16,833 nucleotides of DNA from JBDGRJ01 sp042218065 (GCA_042218065.1 JBDGRL010000086.1:1-16833), one strand, 5' to 3'. Positions 7,552-15,804 are shown, numbered from the stretch's first letter. The notes: generated by a model not told the origin, from the letters alone. Numbers and translations: made by a program.

Positions 7552-8088
7552 ATGGAGCTTTTGGATATCATAATTATAATAGTGGTAACCGGCTTCTCAT
7601 TGTTTGGGTTGTTCTTTGGCTTATTTCATACTTTAGGATCATTACTTGGAACGGTGCTGGGAGTTTATCTAGCTAGCCGATATTATCACCCTGCTGCTGA
7701 GTGGTTGATGGGTATTACAGGCTGGGAGGCAAATCTGGCTAAGGTGGTTATGTTTATAGTTGCATTTATTATTATCAATCGTATCGTTGGTATTTTTTTC
7801 TATTTGGTCGATAGAGCTGCGAGTATATTTTTAAGGCTTCCCGTGATAAAGCAATTAAATAGACTTCTAGGTCTTATTTTTGGGTTTTTCGAAGGTGTGA
7901 TCACGGTTGGAGTAATAATATATTTCATTGAACGGTTCCCGCTTACCGATTACTTCATGGATTCGTTGGCTAACTCAGTTTTGGCTCCCTATGCGGTTAA
8001 AATTGGTTCGGTAATGGTTCCATTGTTGCCGGAGGCAATCCGAATTCTAGATTCGACGGTAGATTATGTGGAGGGTTCTGTATTATAA
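7552..8088 (+). CDS. CvpA family membrane protein
   Basis: The protein has 178 residues and four predicted membrane helices (about residues 4-24, 28-45, 62-84 and 104-126), followed by an amphipathic C-terminal stretch. The helix-initiating LLDIIIIIVV and the later NRLLGLIFGFFEGVI segment match the CvpA/colicin-V-production family. These inner-membrane proteins are found across bacteria and linked to envelope homeostasis. The exact function is unknown. It starts 30 nt after the previous gene and ends 9 nt before the TatD gene, so it is probably in the metG transcript. Its leader, like its neighbours', has no Shine-Dalgarno sequence. Confidence 0.85.
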   Translation: MELLDIIIIIVVTGFSLFGLFFGLFHTLGSLLGTVLGVYLASRYYHPAAEWLMGITGWEANLAKVVMFIVAFIIINRIVGIFFYLVDRAASIFLRLPVIKQLNRLLGLIFGFFEGVITVGVIIYFIERFPLTDYFMDSLANSVLAPYAVKIGSVMVPLLPEAIRILDSTVDYVEGSVL

Positions 8089-8097
8089 AAAATCTTT

Positions 8098-8937
8098 ATG
8101 ATAATAGACTCGCATTGTCACTTACAATTTGAAGCTTATGAAGATGACAGAGAGGAGGTGATAGAAAATTGTAGAGATAAGAATACAAGAATGATATTGG
8201 TGGGAACTCAGCAGGATACTTCCCAGAAAGCAGTTAAATTGGCTGAGGAAAATCAAGATATGTGGGCATCAGTAGGGCTGCACCCAATACAGTCGAAAGA
8301 GGTAAAAGTTGAAGAAGAAGACACCTCATTTGTTGCTAGAGGCGAGGATTTTAATATCGATTTTTATAGAAATTTAATTGAAGATTCTGATAATGTAGTA
8401 GCTGTTGGAGAGACTGGTTTAGATCAGCATCATATTCCCGAAGATCAAGACATAGATAAATTAATGGATGAGCAATGGTCTGCTTATAAACAACATGTGA
8501 AGTTAGCTCAGGAGTTTAATTTACCTGTAATTATGCATATTCGATCTGCTCACGATGAGATGATATCAAGACTAAGGGATATTAATTTGGATTATGACGG
8601 TGTAGTTCATTGTTTTAGTTCAAACTGGGAACATGCCAAAGAGTATTTAGAGATGGGTTTTCATATTAGCTTTACAGGGATTATTACTTTTCCTCCTAAA
8701 TCCTCTAACCCCGATGAGCAACATAATTTATGGGAAGCAGTTGAAAAGACACCATTAGAAAAAATATTAGTTGAAACTGATGCCCCCTTTTTAGCACCAC
8801 AAAAATATCGAGGTGACCGAGCTGAGCCATGGATGACCCATGAAGTAATTAAAAAAATCGCGGAAATAAAAGATTTGGAAGTTCAGAAAGTAAAGGAGCA
8901 GACCGTGTCTAATACTCAAAAACTTTTTAAAATATAG
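8098..8937 (+). CDS. tatD: TatD-family metal-dependent hydrolase/DNase
   Basis: This 279-residue TIM-barrel hydrolase has the TatD metal ligands in place: H6 and H8 in DSHCH, E105 in GETGLD, H147 in MHIRSAH, H171 in VVHCFSS and D228 in ETDAPFLAP. The C-terminal motif reads YRGDRAEP, where most members have RGKRNEP. TatD enzymes act as metal-dependent 3'-5' exonucleases on DNA and possibly RNA. The precise substrate here is unknown. The length is slightly above the usual 255-265, with extra acidic loops around 70-90 and 112-122. It is the last gene of the metG run. It ends in TAG, and the ATP synthase promoter begins 57 nt downstream. Confidence 0.93.
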   Translation: MIIDSHCHLQFEAYEDDREEVIENCRDKNTRMILVGTQQDTSQKAVKLAEENQDMWASVGLHPIQSKEVKVEEEDTSFVARGEDFNIDFYRNLIEDSDNVVAVGETGLDQHHIPEDQDIDKLMDEQWSAYKQHVKLAQEFNLPVIMHIRSAHDEMISRLRDINLDYDGVVHCFSSNWEHAKEYLEMGFHISFTGIITFPPKSSNPDEQHNLWEAVEKTPLEKILVETDAPFLAPQKYRGDRAEPWMTHEVIKKIAEIKDLEVQKVKEQTVSNTQKLFKI

Positions 8938-8994
8938 TTTTGCCCTTAATAGAAGAAAAAATACATTTTTCTTGCTGAAATTTTTATTTGAGTG

Positions 8995-9023
8995 TTGACG
9001 AACTTATTTTAATGATGTATAAT
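8995..9023 (+). promoter_or_regulatory. Near-consensus promoter of the ATP synthase operon
   Basis: TTGACG (8995-9000), a 17-nt spacer and a perfect TATAAT (9018-9023) match the sigma70 consensus at 11 of 12 positions. Transcription should start near 9030, giving a very short leader of about 14 nt before the first gene. It is the best promoter in the window, as expected for a highly expressed complex. Confidence 0.88.
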
Positions 9024-9043
9024 ATGCGCGTCAAAAAGAAGAT

Positions 9044-9328
9044 ATGGACAAATCAGAAATAGAAGAAAAAAGACAAGAGCTCTCTCACAGAGTTTTTATA
9101 CACATGCTGGAGATATTAGCTATCTTCGGTATTCCTGCTGTTGGAGCTTATTTTGCTGGCTCCTGGCTAGATAGAACTTATGATATTTATCCTTATGGCA
9201 GTATTATTTCAGGGGCAGTTGCCTTGATAATCTCTTGGTCAATTACTATCAGAATATACAAAAAAATAAAAAGACGTTATTCTGAGCTAGAAGAAAAACA
9301 AAAAGAAGTAGAAAATAATTCTAACTAA
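9044..9328 (+). CDS. ATP synthase-associated AtpI/AtpZ-like protein
   Basis: This small 94-residue protein has two membrane helices (about residues 20-41 and 52-71) and charged ends. Its FGIPAVGAYFAGSWLDRTY then PYGSIISGAVALIIS pattern fits the ATPase gene1 (AtpZ-like) family found at the head of F-type ATP synthase operons. Relatives are thought to assist c-ring assembly or to carry magnesium/calcium for the enzyme. The role here is inferred from position and pattern. The C-terminal tail is a lysine/glutamate-rich helix. It abuts atpB exactly, with the TAA followed at once by ATG, which suggests translational coupling. Confidence 0.85.
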   Translation: MDKSEIEEKRQELSHRVFIHMLEILAIFGIPAVGAYFAGSWLDRTYDIYPYGSIISGAVALIISWSITIRIYKKIKRRYSELEEKQKEVENNSN

Positions 9329-10135
9329 ATGAGTAGCATACTAGAATTCTTTCAAGTAGAATCAAAATTGTCATCAGTTCAGCCGGCTACTTTGTTTGAA
9401 ATTGCTGGATTGCCGATTACAAATGCGATGCTTACCGGTGTTGTTGTTAGTATGGGATTAATAATTGCTACAATTTATACTTACAAAAATTTGACTTTAA
9501 GGGTAAATAAATATCAGGCTACAATTGAAGCAACTGTAGAGTACTTCTTCAATTTGACTAAGCAAATAATGCCGTCGGAAAAGTCAGCACGACAATTACT
9601 CCCATTAGTGGGAGCTATTTTAATTTATTTTGGTTTTTCAAATATGATCGATTTGGTTCCTGGTGTAAGCGCCTTTAACTACGGCAGTAAAGACTTGTTC
9701 CGAGCCCCTACAAATGATTTTAATATGACTTTTAGTATTGGGGCTGCAGTAGTGTTGTTGGCTCAATTGGCTAGTATCAAAGAGTTTGGACCATTGGGAT
9801 ATGTAGGAAAGTTCATCAAAGTTAAGCAAGTGTATAAAGGGTTTAGATCCGGACTAAGTGATGGTCTGATGGAGTTAGTTAACTTCGGAATTGGTTTAAT
9901 CGATATATTGTCGGAGATAGCAAAAGCATTTTCGCTATCACTGCGTTTATTTGGTAACATGTATGCGGGTGCAGTTTTGATGACTTTGCTTTTAGGCGCA
10001 TTTGCTTTTGCTGTACCGACAGTTTGGCTTGCCTTTAGTCTATTAGTTGCAGTTATTCAAGCTTTGGTTTTTGGTGCTTTAGCTGCTGCTTATTATGCAG
10101 TAGCTATCCAAGATCCAGAGCCTGAAACTGGATAA
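9329..10135 (+). CDS. atpB: F-type ATP synthase subunit a
   Basis: This is the membrane stator subunit that forms the ion half-channels against the c-ring. In its 268 residues it has five or six membrane segments. The essential stator arginine is R206 in SLSLRLFGNMYAG. Q244 in the last helix (IQALVFGALAAAYY) corresponds to the conserved glutamine of the family, and E196 lies in the preceding polar patch. A loop around 112-132 (FNYGSKDLFRAPTNDFN) carries the usual PTND element. It starts directly on the stop of the upstream gene. The 55-nt interval that follows is the largest within the operon. Confidence 0.96.
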   Translation: MSSILEFFQVESKLSSVQPATLFEIAGLPITNAMLTGVVVSMGLIIATIYTYKNLTLRVNKYQATIEATVEYFFNLTKQIMPSEKSARQLLPLVGAILIYFGFSNMIDLVPGVSAFNYGSKDLFRAPTNDFNMTFSIGAAVVLLAQLASIKEFGPLGYVGKFIKVKQVYKGFRSGLSDGLMELVNFGIGLIDILSEIAKAFSLSLRLFGNMYAGAVLMTLLLGAFAFAVPTVWLAFSLLVAVIQALVFGALAAAYYAVAIQDPEPETG

Positions 10136-10190
10136 ACACAGGTATAATTATTATTTAGGTCTAATTTTATTCATTAATTAATATAATATC

Positions 10191-10412
10191 ATGAATATAG
10201 ACCCAGAATCAGCTCGACTATTAGCTAAAGGTTTTATGCTCATCGGTATGGGAGGATCCGGTGTTGGTGAAGGTTATTTAATCGGAAAAGCTTTAGAGGC
10301 TATTGCTAGAAATCCGAAAGTAGAAGGTAATATCTTCCCAAAAATGTTTATTGGTGTAGCTCTAGCTGAGTCTACAGCTATTTATGCTCTTGTTGCTTTC
10401 TTCATCATATAA
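10191..10412 (+). CDS. atpE: F-type ATP synthase subunit c, sodium-type two-carboxylate site
   Basis: This is the rotor proteolipid: 73 residues, two hydrophobic helices, and the polar loop ARNP (39-42) that contacts the stalk. The ion-carrying glutamate is E60 in ALAESTAIY. The set E60, S61, T62 and Y65 aligns without gaps with E65, S66, T67 and Y70 of the Ilyobacter tartaricus sodium-binding c subunit. In helix one the sodium-ligand glutamine (Q32 there, in GVGQG) is replaced by E27 (GVGEG). That gives two carboxylates per site, as described for Fusobacterium nucleatum. Sodium coupling is therefore the likely reading, by inference. The ATG has no Shine-Dalgarno, and the leader is very AU-rich. 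Confidence 0.96.
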   Translation: MNIDPESARLLAKGFMLIGMGGSGVGEGYLIGKALEAIARNPKVEGNIFPKMFIGVALAESTAIYALVAFFII

Positions 10413-10441
10413 ATAGGTCAGATAATTAATCACTAATAAAA

Positions 10442-10954
10442 ATGGAAGCTATATTGGCTAAGTTGGGAAAAATTGGGTTCAACTGGAAGATGGCGTTGTT
10501 CAATTTGATTAACTTTTTGATACTGTACTTTATTTTGAAGAGGTATTTCTTCGATGCAGTACTGGAAAATATTAAAAAGAGAAAGGAAAGAGTTAATAAA
10601 GGTGTTGAGGATGCGAAAAAAGCTGAGACCGAACTACAGATGGCTGAACGCAAAGCACAAGAGATAGTTGACGAAGCAAAAGCAGAAGCTAACCAGATTA
10701 TAGAGGAAGCAAAAGAAGATGCTGAGGTTGTAGCAGAAGACATGAAAGAAGAAGCAAAAGAAGAAATAGAGTCCATGATCTCAAAAGCTAAAAAGAAAAT
10801 AGAAAGAGATAGAGAGCAAATGAAAGAAGAAGTTAAACAAGAGGTTGTTGAGTTATCAATTCAAGCGGCAGAAAAAGTAATAGAAAAAGAGCTAGATAAA
10901 GAGACAGAAGAAGAATTTATAAGAAAAATAATTTCTACTAATACTGCTGCCTAA
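10442..10954 (+). CDS. atpF: F-type ATP synthase subunit b
   Basis: This is the peripheral stalk subunit of 170 residues. One N-terminal membrane helix (about 18-36, NLINFLILYFILKRYFF) is followed by a long, uninterrupted, highly charged Ala/Glu/Lys helix that dimerises and reaches subunit delta on top of F1. The tail ELSIQAAEKVIEKELDKETEEEFIRKII is typical of the family. It has a normal length. Its stop overlaps the start of the delta gene (TAATG, sharing the A), so translation is probably coupled. The ORF on the opposite strand here is only a shadow of the repetitive helix. Confidence 0.95.
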   Translation: MEAILAKLGKIGFNWKMALFNLINFLILYFILKRYFFDAVLENIKKRKERVNKGVEDAKKAETELQMAERKAQEIVDEAKAEANQIIEEAKEDAEVVAEDMKEEAKEEIESMISKAKKKIERDREQMKEEVKQEVVELSIQAAEKVIEKELDKETEEEFIRKIISTNTAA

Positions 10955-11343
10955 TGTCTAAGTTTCCTGTTCAGTACGCCAAAATTTTATATGAACTTAC
11001 AAAAGATATAGAATCTGATTCAAATCTTGAGGCTGCATTGGATGAGTTTGTAAACTACCTTCATAATCAACAAGCTTTAGTTAAGATAGATTATATTATT
11101 GAGGAGTTTGAGAAGTTAGTTAGAAGGGAGAACAATGAAGAAGACGTAGAGGTTCATGTTGCTAGAAAAATATCTGATGAACTTCTTGAGGATATAAAAG
11201 AGAATATTTCAGCTGAAGCTAAGGTACAAGTAAAAGAGGATCAGTCACTGCTTGGTGGTGTTGTGGTAAAAAAAGGAAACAAAATTATGGATGGTAGTGT
11301 GAAAACACAACTACAACGTTTAAAAAATAATCTATTAAACTAA
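10954..11343 (+). CDS. atpH: F-type ATP synthase subunit delta, short form
   Basis: Delta links the b stalk to the top of the alpha/beta hexamer. At 129 residues it is well below the usual 175-185. The C-terminal domain is clear: DQSLLGGVVVKKGNKIMDGSV, then QLQRLKNNL. The N-terminal helical bundle that binds alpha starts recognisably with QYAKILYEL but is shortened, with the two domains joined after about residue 70. The frame runs cleanly from the TAATG overlap with atpF to a TAA 5 nt before atpA. This looks like a genuinely compact delta rather than a truncation. Confidence 0.9.
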   Translation: MSKFPVQYAKILYELTKDIESDSNLEAALDEFVNYLHNQQALVKIDYIIEEFEKLVRRENNEEDVEVHVARKISDELLEDIKENISAEAKVQVKEDQSLLGGVVVKKGNKIMDGSVKTQLQRLKNNLLN

Positions 11344-11348
11344 AATTT

Positions 11349-12848
11349 ATGTCTTATACCGACAAAGTAGTACAGAAACTTAAATCAAATATTGAGGATT
11401 TTGAAAAAGAGGTAGAGACTGAAGAAGTAGGACAAGTCATGGAAGTAAAGGATGGTATAGCAAGAGTAGACGGACTTGATGCATGTGAAGCCCAGGAAAT
11501 GCTTGAGTTTCCTGATGGTACTCATGGCATAGCATTGAACCTAGAAGAAGAGACTGTAGGTGCGGTTATACTAGGAGACTTCAAACACATTAAACAAGGA
11601 GACCAAGTAAAAAGGACCGGTCGGGTAATGTCTGTGCCTGTCGGTGAGGAGTTGATTGGCAGAGTGGTTAATGCAGTAGGGGAGCCAATCGATGACGCTG
11701 GTGATTTGAATACAGAGGAGCTAAGAAAAGCAGACAAAAAAGCGCCTGGAGTTATGGAAAGAGAGCCGGTAGATGAGCCCCTTCAAACTGGTATTAAGTC
11801 AATTGACTCGATGATACCTATTGGTAGAGGTCAGCGTGAGCTTATCATTGGTGACAGGCAGACCGGAAAAACTGCTGTCGCATTGGATACAATCTTAAAT
11901 CAAGCAGATCAAGGTGTAAAATGTGTTTATGTTGCTATAGGACAGAAGGAAGCAAAGATTGCTAGACTGGTATCAAAACTTAGAGAAGAAGGGGCTATGG
12001 AGTATACTACTGTAGTATTAGCTGGAGCTTCAGAGCCTGCTCCTATGAAATATATGGCACCATATGCAGGTTGTACTATGGCAGAGCACTTTGCGGAACA
12101 AGGTGAGGATACTTTAGTTATCTACGATGATCTTACAAAACAAGCGATCGCTTATAGAGAGATGTCACTTCTTTTGCGAAGACCACCTGGACGAGAGGCT
12201 TTCCCTGGGGATGTGTTCTACCTGCACTCACGACTTTTGGAGCGAGGAGTAAAGCTAAATGATGAACATGGAGGTGGATCTGTAACCGCTCTTCCGATTA
12301 TAGAAACAAAGGGTGGTGATATTAGTGCCTTTATTCCAACAAACGTAATATCTATCACAGATGGTCAAATTTTCTTGGAAAAAGATCTATTTAACCGAGG
12401 CATACGACCCGCAATAGATGTTGGAAACTCAGTTTCACGTGTTGGTGGTGAGGCTCAAACGAAACCTATGAAAGAAGTAGCAGGAGATATGAAACTGCAA
12501 ATGGCTCAGTATCGGGAGTTAAAATCTTTTGCTCAGTTTGCTAGTGATCTGGATGAAGAAACCCAGCAAAAAATTGATAGAGGAGAAAGGATAAAGGAAC
12601 TGCTGAAACAAGATGAATATGAACCAGAATCAGTCACCAGTCAAATTGTAACTATATTTGCTATAAATAACGGATATTTTGATGATGTAGAGGTAGATGA
12701 TGTATCTGAGACGGAAACTAAGCTTGTAGACTTCTTTAACAGTAGCAAACCACAATTGATGGATAAGTTAGAAGAAGGTAAATGGAGCGATGAGATTGAA
12801 GAAGAGCTGGATGAAGCTTGCCAAGAATTTAAAGAAACTAGAGGATAA
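11349..12848 (+). CDS. atpA: F-type ATP synthase subunit alpha
   Basis: This is the non-catalytic nucleotide-binding subunit of F1, 499 residues long, which is normal. The P-loop GDRQTGKT is at 168-175 with K174. The signature PAIDVGNSVSRVGG near 354-367 carries R364, the arginine finger that completes the catalytic site on beta. The N-terminal beta-barrel (about 24-95) and C-terminal helical domain (from about 380) are intact. It follows the delta gene by 5 nt. The AUG is preceded only by an AU-rich stretch. Confidence 0.98.
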   Translation: MSYTDKVVQKLKSNIEDFEKEVETEEVGQVMEVKDGIARVDGLDACEAQEMLEFPDGTHGIALNLEEETVGAVILGDFKHIKQGDQVKRTGRVMSVPVGEELIGRVVNAVGEPIDDAGDLNTEELRKADKKAPGVMEREPVDEPLQTGIKSIDSMIPIGRGQRELIIGDRQTGKTAVALDTILNQADQGVKCVYVAIGQKEAKIARLVSKLREEGAMEYTTVVLAGASEPAPMKYMAPYAGCTMAEHFAEQGEDTLVIYDDLTKQAIAYREMSLLLRRPPGREAFPGDVFYLHSRLLERGVKLNDEHGGGSVTALPIIETKGGDISAFIPTNVISITDGQIFLEKDLFNRGIRPAIDVGNSVSRVGGEAQTKPMKEVAGDMKLQMAQYRELKSFAQFASDLDEETQQKIDRGERIKELLKQDEYEPESVTSQIVTIFAINNGYFDDVEVDDVSETETKLVDFFNSSKPQLMDKLEEGKWSDEIEEELDEACQEFKETRG

Positions 12849-12867
12849 AAAATAATAAATAGAAGAA

Positions 12868-13839
12868 ATGTCTTCTGGACAAACAAGAGAAATAAAAAGC
12901 AAAATAGAGTCTGTAGAAAATACGAAACAAATGACGAAAGCAATGCAGATGGTTGCTGCTTCCAAGATGCAGAAAGCAGTAGATGCTACTGAAAATACCC
13001 GTTTGTATGCTAGACTTGCTAGAGAATTAATGAGCCATTTGGCACATATTGAAGAACCGGGTTATGATCTTCTTGATTTACGCCCAGTTGATAATGTTTT
13101 AGTTATTTTAATCAGCTCTAATAGGGGTTTGTGCGGAAATTATAACTCTAAATTATTTGCAAAAACTCAAAATGTACTTAATGATAAGGAGCTTATCTCT
13201 AGGCACCGCGTACAAAGTGAGCGTGAGATACCAGAAGTTGAAGGTATGCCTGAAGTTGATATATTAGCAGTTGGTAAGAAAAGTGCAGAGTTTGCTCATA
13301 AAAAGAATTATGAAGTCCCTGCTGTATTTGATGAGTTGTCGGAAAAGCCAACATTTGAGGACACATTGCCGATATCAAAAATGGCACTGGAAGACTATAA
13401 AGAAGGTGAATATGATCGAATCGTAGTAAGTTATACTCACTTTGAGGGCGCTATGTCTCAAGAGGTTAAGATGAGGCAGGTTTTACCTATCTCACCAAAA
13501 GACCTAAAGAGAATTTTTGAAGGAAAAAACGGCAACAAAGCTGAAGGCGAGGCACAAGAGGAGGATTATCCGATAGAGACATATGTTTTTGAACCTTCGA
13601 TTGAGGAAATTGTAGAAGAAGTATTACCTAGATTAGTAGAAATTGAAATTTATCAAGCAATTTTAAATGCTGCAGCAAGCGAGCACAGCTCTAGAATGAT
13701 AGCTATGAAGAATGCTACAGAAAATGCTGAAGATATGGTGGAAGAGCTTACATTAAGTTATAACCAAGCTAGACAGGCGGCTATTACTAGGGAGATATCT
13801 GAAATAGCTGCTGGAGCAGAAGCACTTAAAGAAGATTAA
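12868..13839 (+). CDS. atpG: F-type ATP synthase subunit gamma, with insertions
   Basis: This is the central rotor shaft. The N-terminal helix (REIKSKIESVENTKQMTKAMQMVAASKM, described here by its family pattern at residues 7-34) and the C-terminal helix with LNAAASEHSSRMIAMKNATENA (about 266-287) form the coiled coil inside the hexamer. At 323 residues it is about 35 longer than typical bacterial gamma. The excess sits in the Rossmann-like middle: roughly residues 107-130 (basic, then acidic) and 217-235 (KNGNKAEGEAQEEDYP, hydrophilic). Both look like surface loops. The AUG follows AGAAGA, a weak purine stretch 1-2 nt away that is too close to act as a normal Shine-Dalgarno. Confidence 0.96.
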   Translation: MSSGQTREIKSKIESVENTKQMTKAMQMVAASKMQKAVDATENTRLYARLARELMSHLAHIEEPGYDLLDLRPVDNVLVILISSNRGLCGNYNSKLFAKTQNVLNDKELISRHRVQSEREIPEVEGMPEVDILAVGKKSAEFAHKKNYEVPAVFDELSEKPTFEDTLPISKMALEDYKEGEYDRIVVSYTHFEGAMSQEVKMRQVLPISPKDLKRIFEGKNGNKAEGEAQEEDYPIETYVFEPSIEEIVEEVLPRLVEIEIYQAILNAAASEHSSRMIAMKNATENAEDMVEELTLSYNQARQAAITREISEIAAGAEALKED

Positions 13840-13867
13840 TAATTAAATCTATAATAAACATAAATTT

Positions 13868-15265
13868 ATGTCAGAAGATGTAAATAAAGGCACAATTCAA
13901 AAGGTAGTAGGGGTGGTTGTTGATGCACACTTTCCTGACGAGCTACCAGAAATATATAATGCTCTAGAGGTAGAGAAGGAAGATGAGGAAAATTTGGTTT
14001 TAGAGGTGCAACAGCATACAGGTGCTAATACCGTCAAAGCTGTTGCTATGGATACTACAGATGGTATATCCAGAGGTACTGAGATTATAGACACCGGAGA
14101 AGCGATATCTGTCCCTGTAGGTGAGGAGGTCTTGGGGCGTATGTTTGACGTAGCTGGTAGGCCGATCGATGATAAAGAGGCTCCGGATGTTGAAGTAAAA
14201 AAACCTATTCACAGAGAACCACCTGAGTTTACAGATCAAGCACAAGAGACCGAGATACTTGAAACCGGGATAAAGGTCATTGACCTACTTTGTCCTTTCC
14301 TCAAAGGTGGTAAAGTTGGATTCTTTGGTGGAGCTGGGGTAGGCAAAACAGTAATGATTCAGGAGCTGATAAGAAACATCGCTTATGAGCACGGTGGTTA
14401 TTCCATGTTTGCCGGTGTAGGTGAGAGAACTCGTGAAGGTAATGACCTGTATCGCGAGATGGAAGAGGCAGGGGTACTAGATAAAACCGCACTAGTTTAC
14501 GGACAAATGAATGAACCACCTGGAGTGCGTGCACGAGTTGGTCTTACTGCTTTGACTATGGCGGAATATTTCCGAGATCAAGGCAGTGATCTACTGGTAT
14601 TTATTGACAACATTTTCCGATTTGTACAGGCTGGAGCTGAGTTATCCGCACTTCTGGGTAGGATGCCTTCTGCTGTAGGTTATCAACCAACCTTAGCTAC
14701 AGAAATGGGTCAACTACAAGAGCGTATTACTTCTACAGAAGAGGGTTCTATAACTTCAGTTCAGGCGGTTTATGTACCAGCTGATGACATTACCGACCCT
14801 GCTCCTGCTACTACTTTTGCTCACTTGGACTCTACAGTTGTGTTAGATAGATCACTTTCTGAGAAGGGTATTTACCCGGCTGTAGACCCGCTTGAGTCAA
14901 ACTCAAACGTACTTGATCCAAAGATTGTAGGGGAAGAACACTATGAAGTAGCACAAGAAGTAAAAGAGATTATACAAAGATATAAAGACCTACAAGATAT
15001 CATCGCTATTCTAGGTATGGAGGAGCTGTCTGAAGAAGACAAGCGTACTGTAGAGAGAGCTAGAAAGATTCAAAGATTCCTATCTCAACCATTCTTCGTA
15101 GCAGAGCAGTTTACCGGTGTTCCTGGTGAGTACGTAGATGTTGAAACTACTGTGGAATCAGTCAAGGAGATTATCGAAGGAAGGCATGATGATAAAAATG
15201 AGTCTGATTTCTACATGCAGGCAGGAATTGATTCAGTTATCGAAGAAGCAAAGGAAGAATCATAA
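13868..15265 (+). CDS. atpD: F-type ATP synthase subunit beta
   Basis: This is the catalytic subunit of F1, 465 residues long. The P-loop GGAGVGKT is at 154-161 (K160). The catalytic glutamate is E186 in GVGERTREGND, and the Walker B aspartate is D247 in LLVFIDNIFRF. The lever motif reads EELSEED (385-391), matching the DELSEED element that transmits force to gamma. All key residues are present, so the enzyme should be catalytically complete. It lies 28 nt after atpG and 45 nt before atpC. Confidence 0.99.
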   Translation: MSEDVNKGTIQKVVGVVVDAHFPDELPEIYNALEVEKEDEENLVLEVQQHTGANTVKAVAMDTTDGISRGTEIIDTGEAISVPVGEEVLGRMFDVAGRPIDDKEAPDVEVKKPIHREPPEFTDQAQETEILETGIKVIDLLCPFLKGGKVGFFGGAGVGKTVMIQELIRNIAYEHGGYSMFAGVGERTREGNDLYREMEEAGVLDKTALVYGQMNEPPGVRARVGLTALTMAEYFRDQGSDLLVFIDNIFRFVQAGAELSALLGRMPSAVGYQPTLATEMGQLQERITSTEEGSITSVQAVYVPADDITDPAPATTFAHLDSTVVLDRSLSEKGIYPAVDPLESNSNVLDPKIVGEEHYEVAQEVKEIIQRYKDLQDIIAILGMEELSEEDKRTVERARKIQRFLSQPFFVAEQFTGVPGEYVDVETTVESVKEIIEGRHDDKNESDFYMQAGIDSVIEEAKEES

Positions 15266-15310
15266 AGCAAATCTGAAACTATAAAACCTAAATAATTTCA
15301 TTCAATTTTT

Positions 15311-15748
15311 ATGGCGGACCAATTAGATTTAAAAATTGTCACTCCGGACGGTGTAATGTATAACAGTGAAGCAGATAAAGCCACTATACCTACCAAGTCT
15401 GGTGGCATTACTGTATATCCTAGTCATATCCCATTGGTTTCAGTTCTTGAGCCGGGCGAGATAGTGGTACACAAAGAAGACTATACCGTCAATATGGCAG
15501 TATCAACCGGAGTACTTGAGGTCAGACCAGAAAGTAAACTCTATATTCTAGCTGATACTGCAGAGAGGGCAAAAAACATCGATGTGGAAAAGGCAAAACA
15601 GGCTCGACAAAGAGCAAAAGAGCTTCTAGAGAAGAAAAAGAATCAAGAAGATGTAGACTTCACCAAGATTCAATCAAGAATCGAGAAAGAAGCAGCAAGA
15701 ATTAGAGTAGGAAAGAAATATAGAGATGTTGGAAAAACAAGTAAGTAA
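15311..15748 (+). CDS. atpC: F-type ATP synthase subunit epsilon
   Basis: This rotor-foot subunit also restrains ATP hydrolysis. Its 145 residues comprise an N-terminal beta-sandwich (about 1-86, with GGITVYPSHIPLVSVLEPGE matching the family G-x-hydrophobic-x-x-x-H-x-P-L pattern) and a C-terminal helical hairpin (about 88-140, rich in Lys, Glu and Ala). The basic tail AARIRVGKKYRD is conserved-looking. It is the last synthase subunit, and the shared terminator is about 140 nt downstream. Confidence 0.95.
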   Translation: MADQLDLKIVTPDGVMYNSEADKATIPTKSGGITVYPSHIPLVSVLEPGEIVVHKEDYTVNMAVSTGVLEVRPESKLYILADTAERAKNIDVEKAKQARQRAKELLEKKKNQEDVDFTKIQSRIEKEAARIRVGKKYRDVGKTSK

Positions 15749-15774
15749 AATTTTAGCTTAAAATATTTTTTAGG

Positions 15775-15780
15775 TATAAT
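15775..15780 (+). promoter_or_regulatory. Perfect TATAAT -10 box before the miniprotein
   Basis: A perfect TATAAT lies 25 nt upstream of the ATG at 15805. The best -35 at 17-nt spacing is TTTAGC (15752-15757), matching three of six positions. This would give the miniprotein its own start site in addition to readthrough from the ATP synthase operon. Confidence 0.5.
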
Positions 15781-15804
15781 ATATGTAGTAATTCTTAACA
15801 TTAT

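Noticed and set aside
8953..8973. AT-only hairpin after tatD as a terminator
   Set aside because: The stem consists almost entirely of A-T pairs (AAGAAAAA with TTTTTCTT) and has no GC core, so it is too weak to call.
10426..10776. 116-codon reverse-strand ORF rich in Ser and Ala inside atpF
   Set aside because: It is the antisense shadow of the Glu/Lys/Ala helix of subunit b. The low-complexity serine pattern follows from that.
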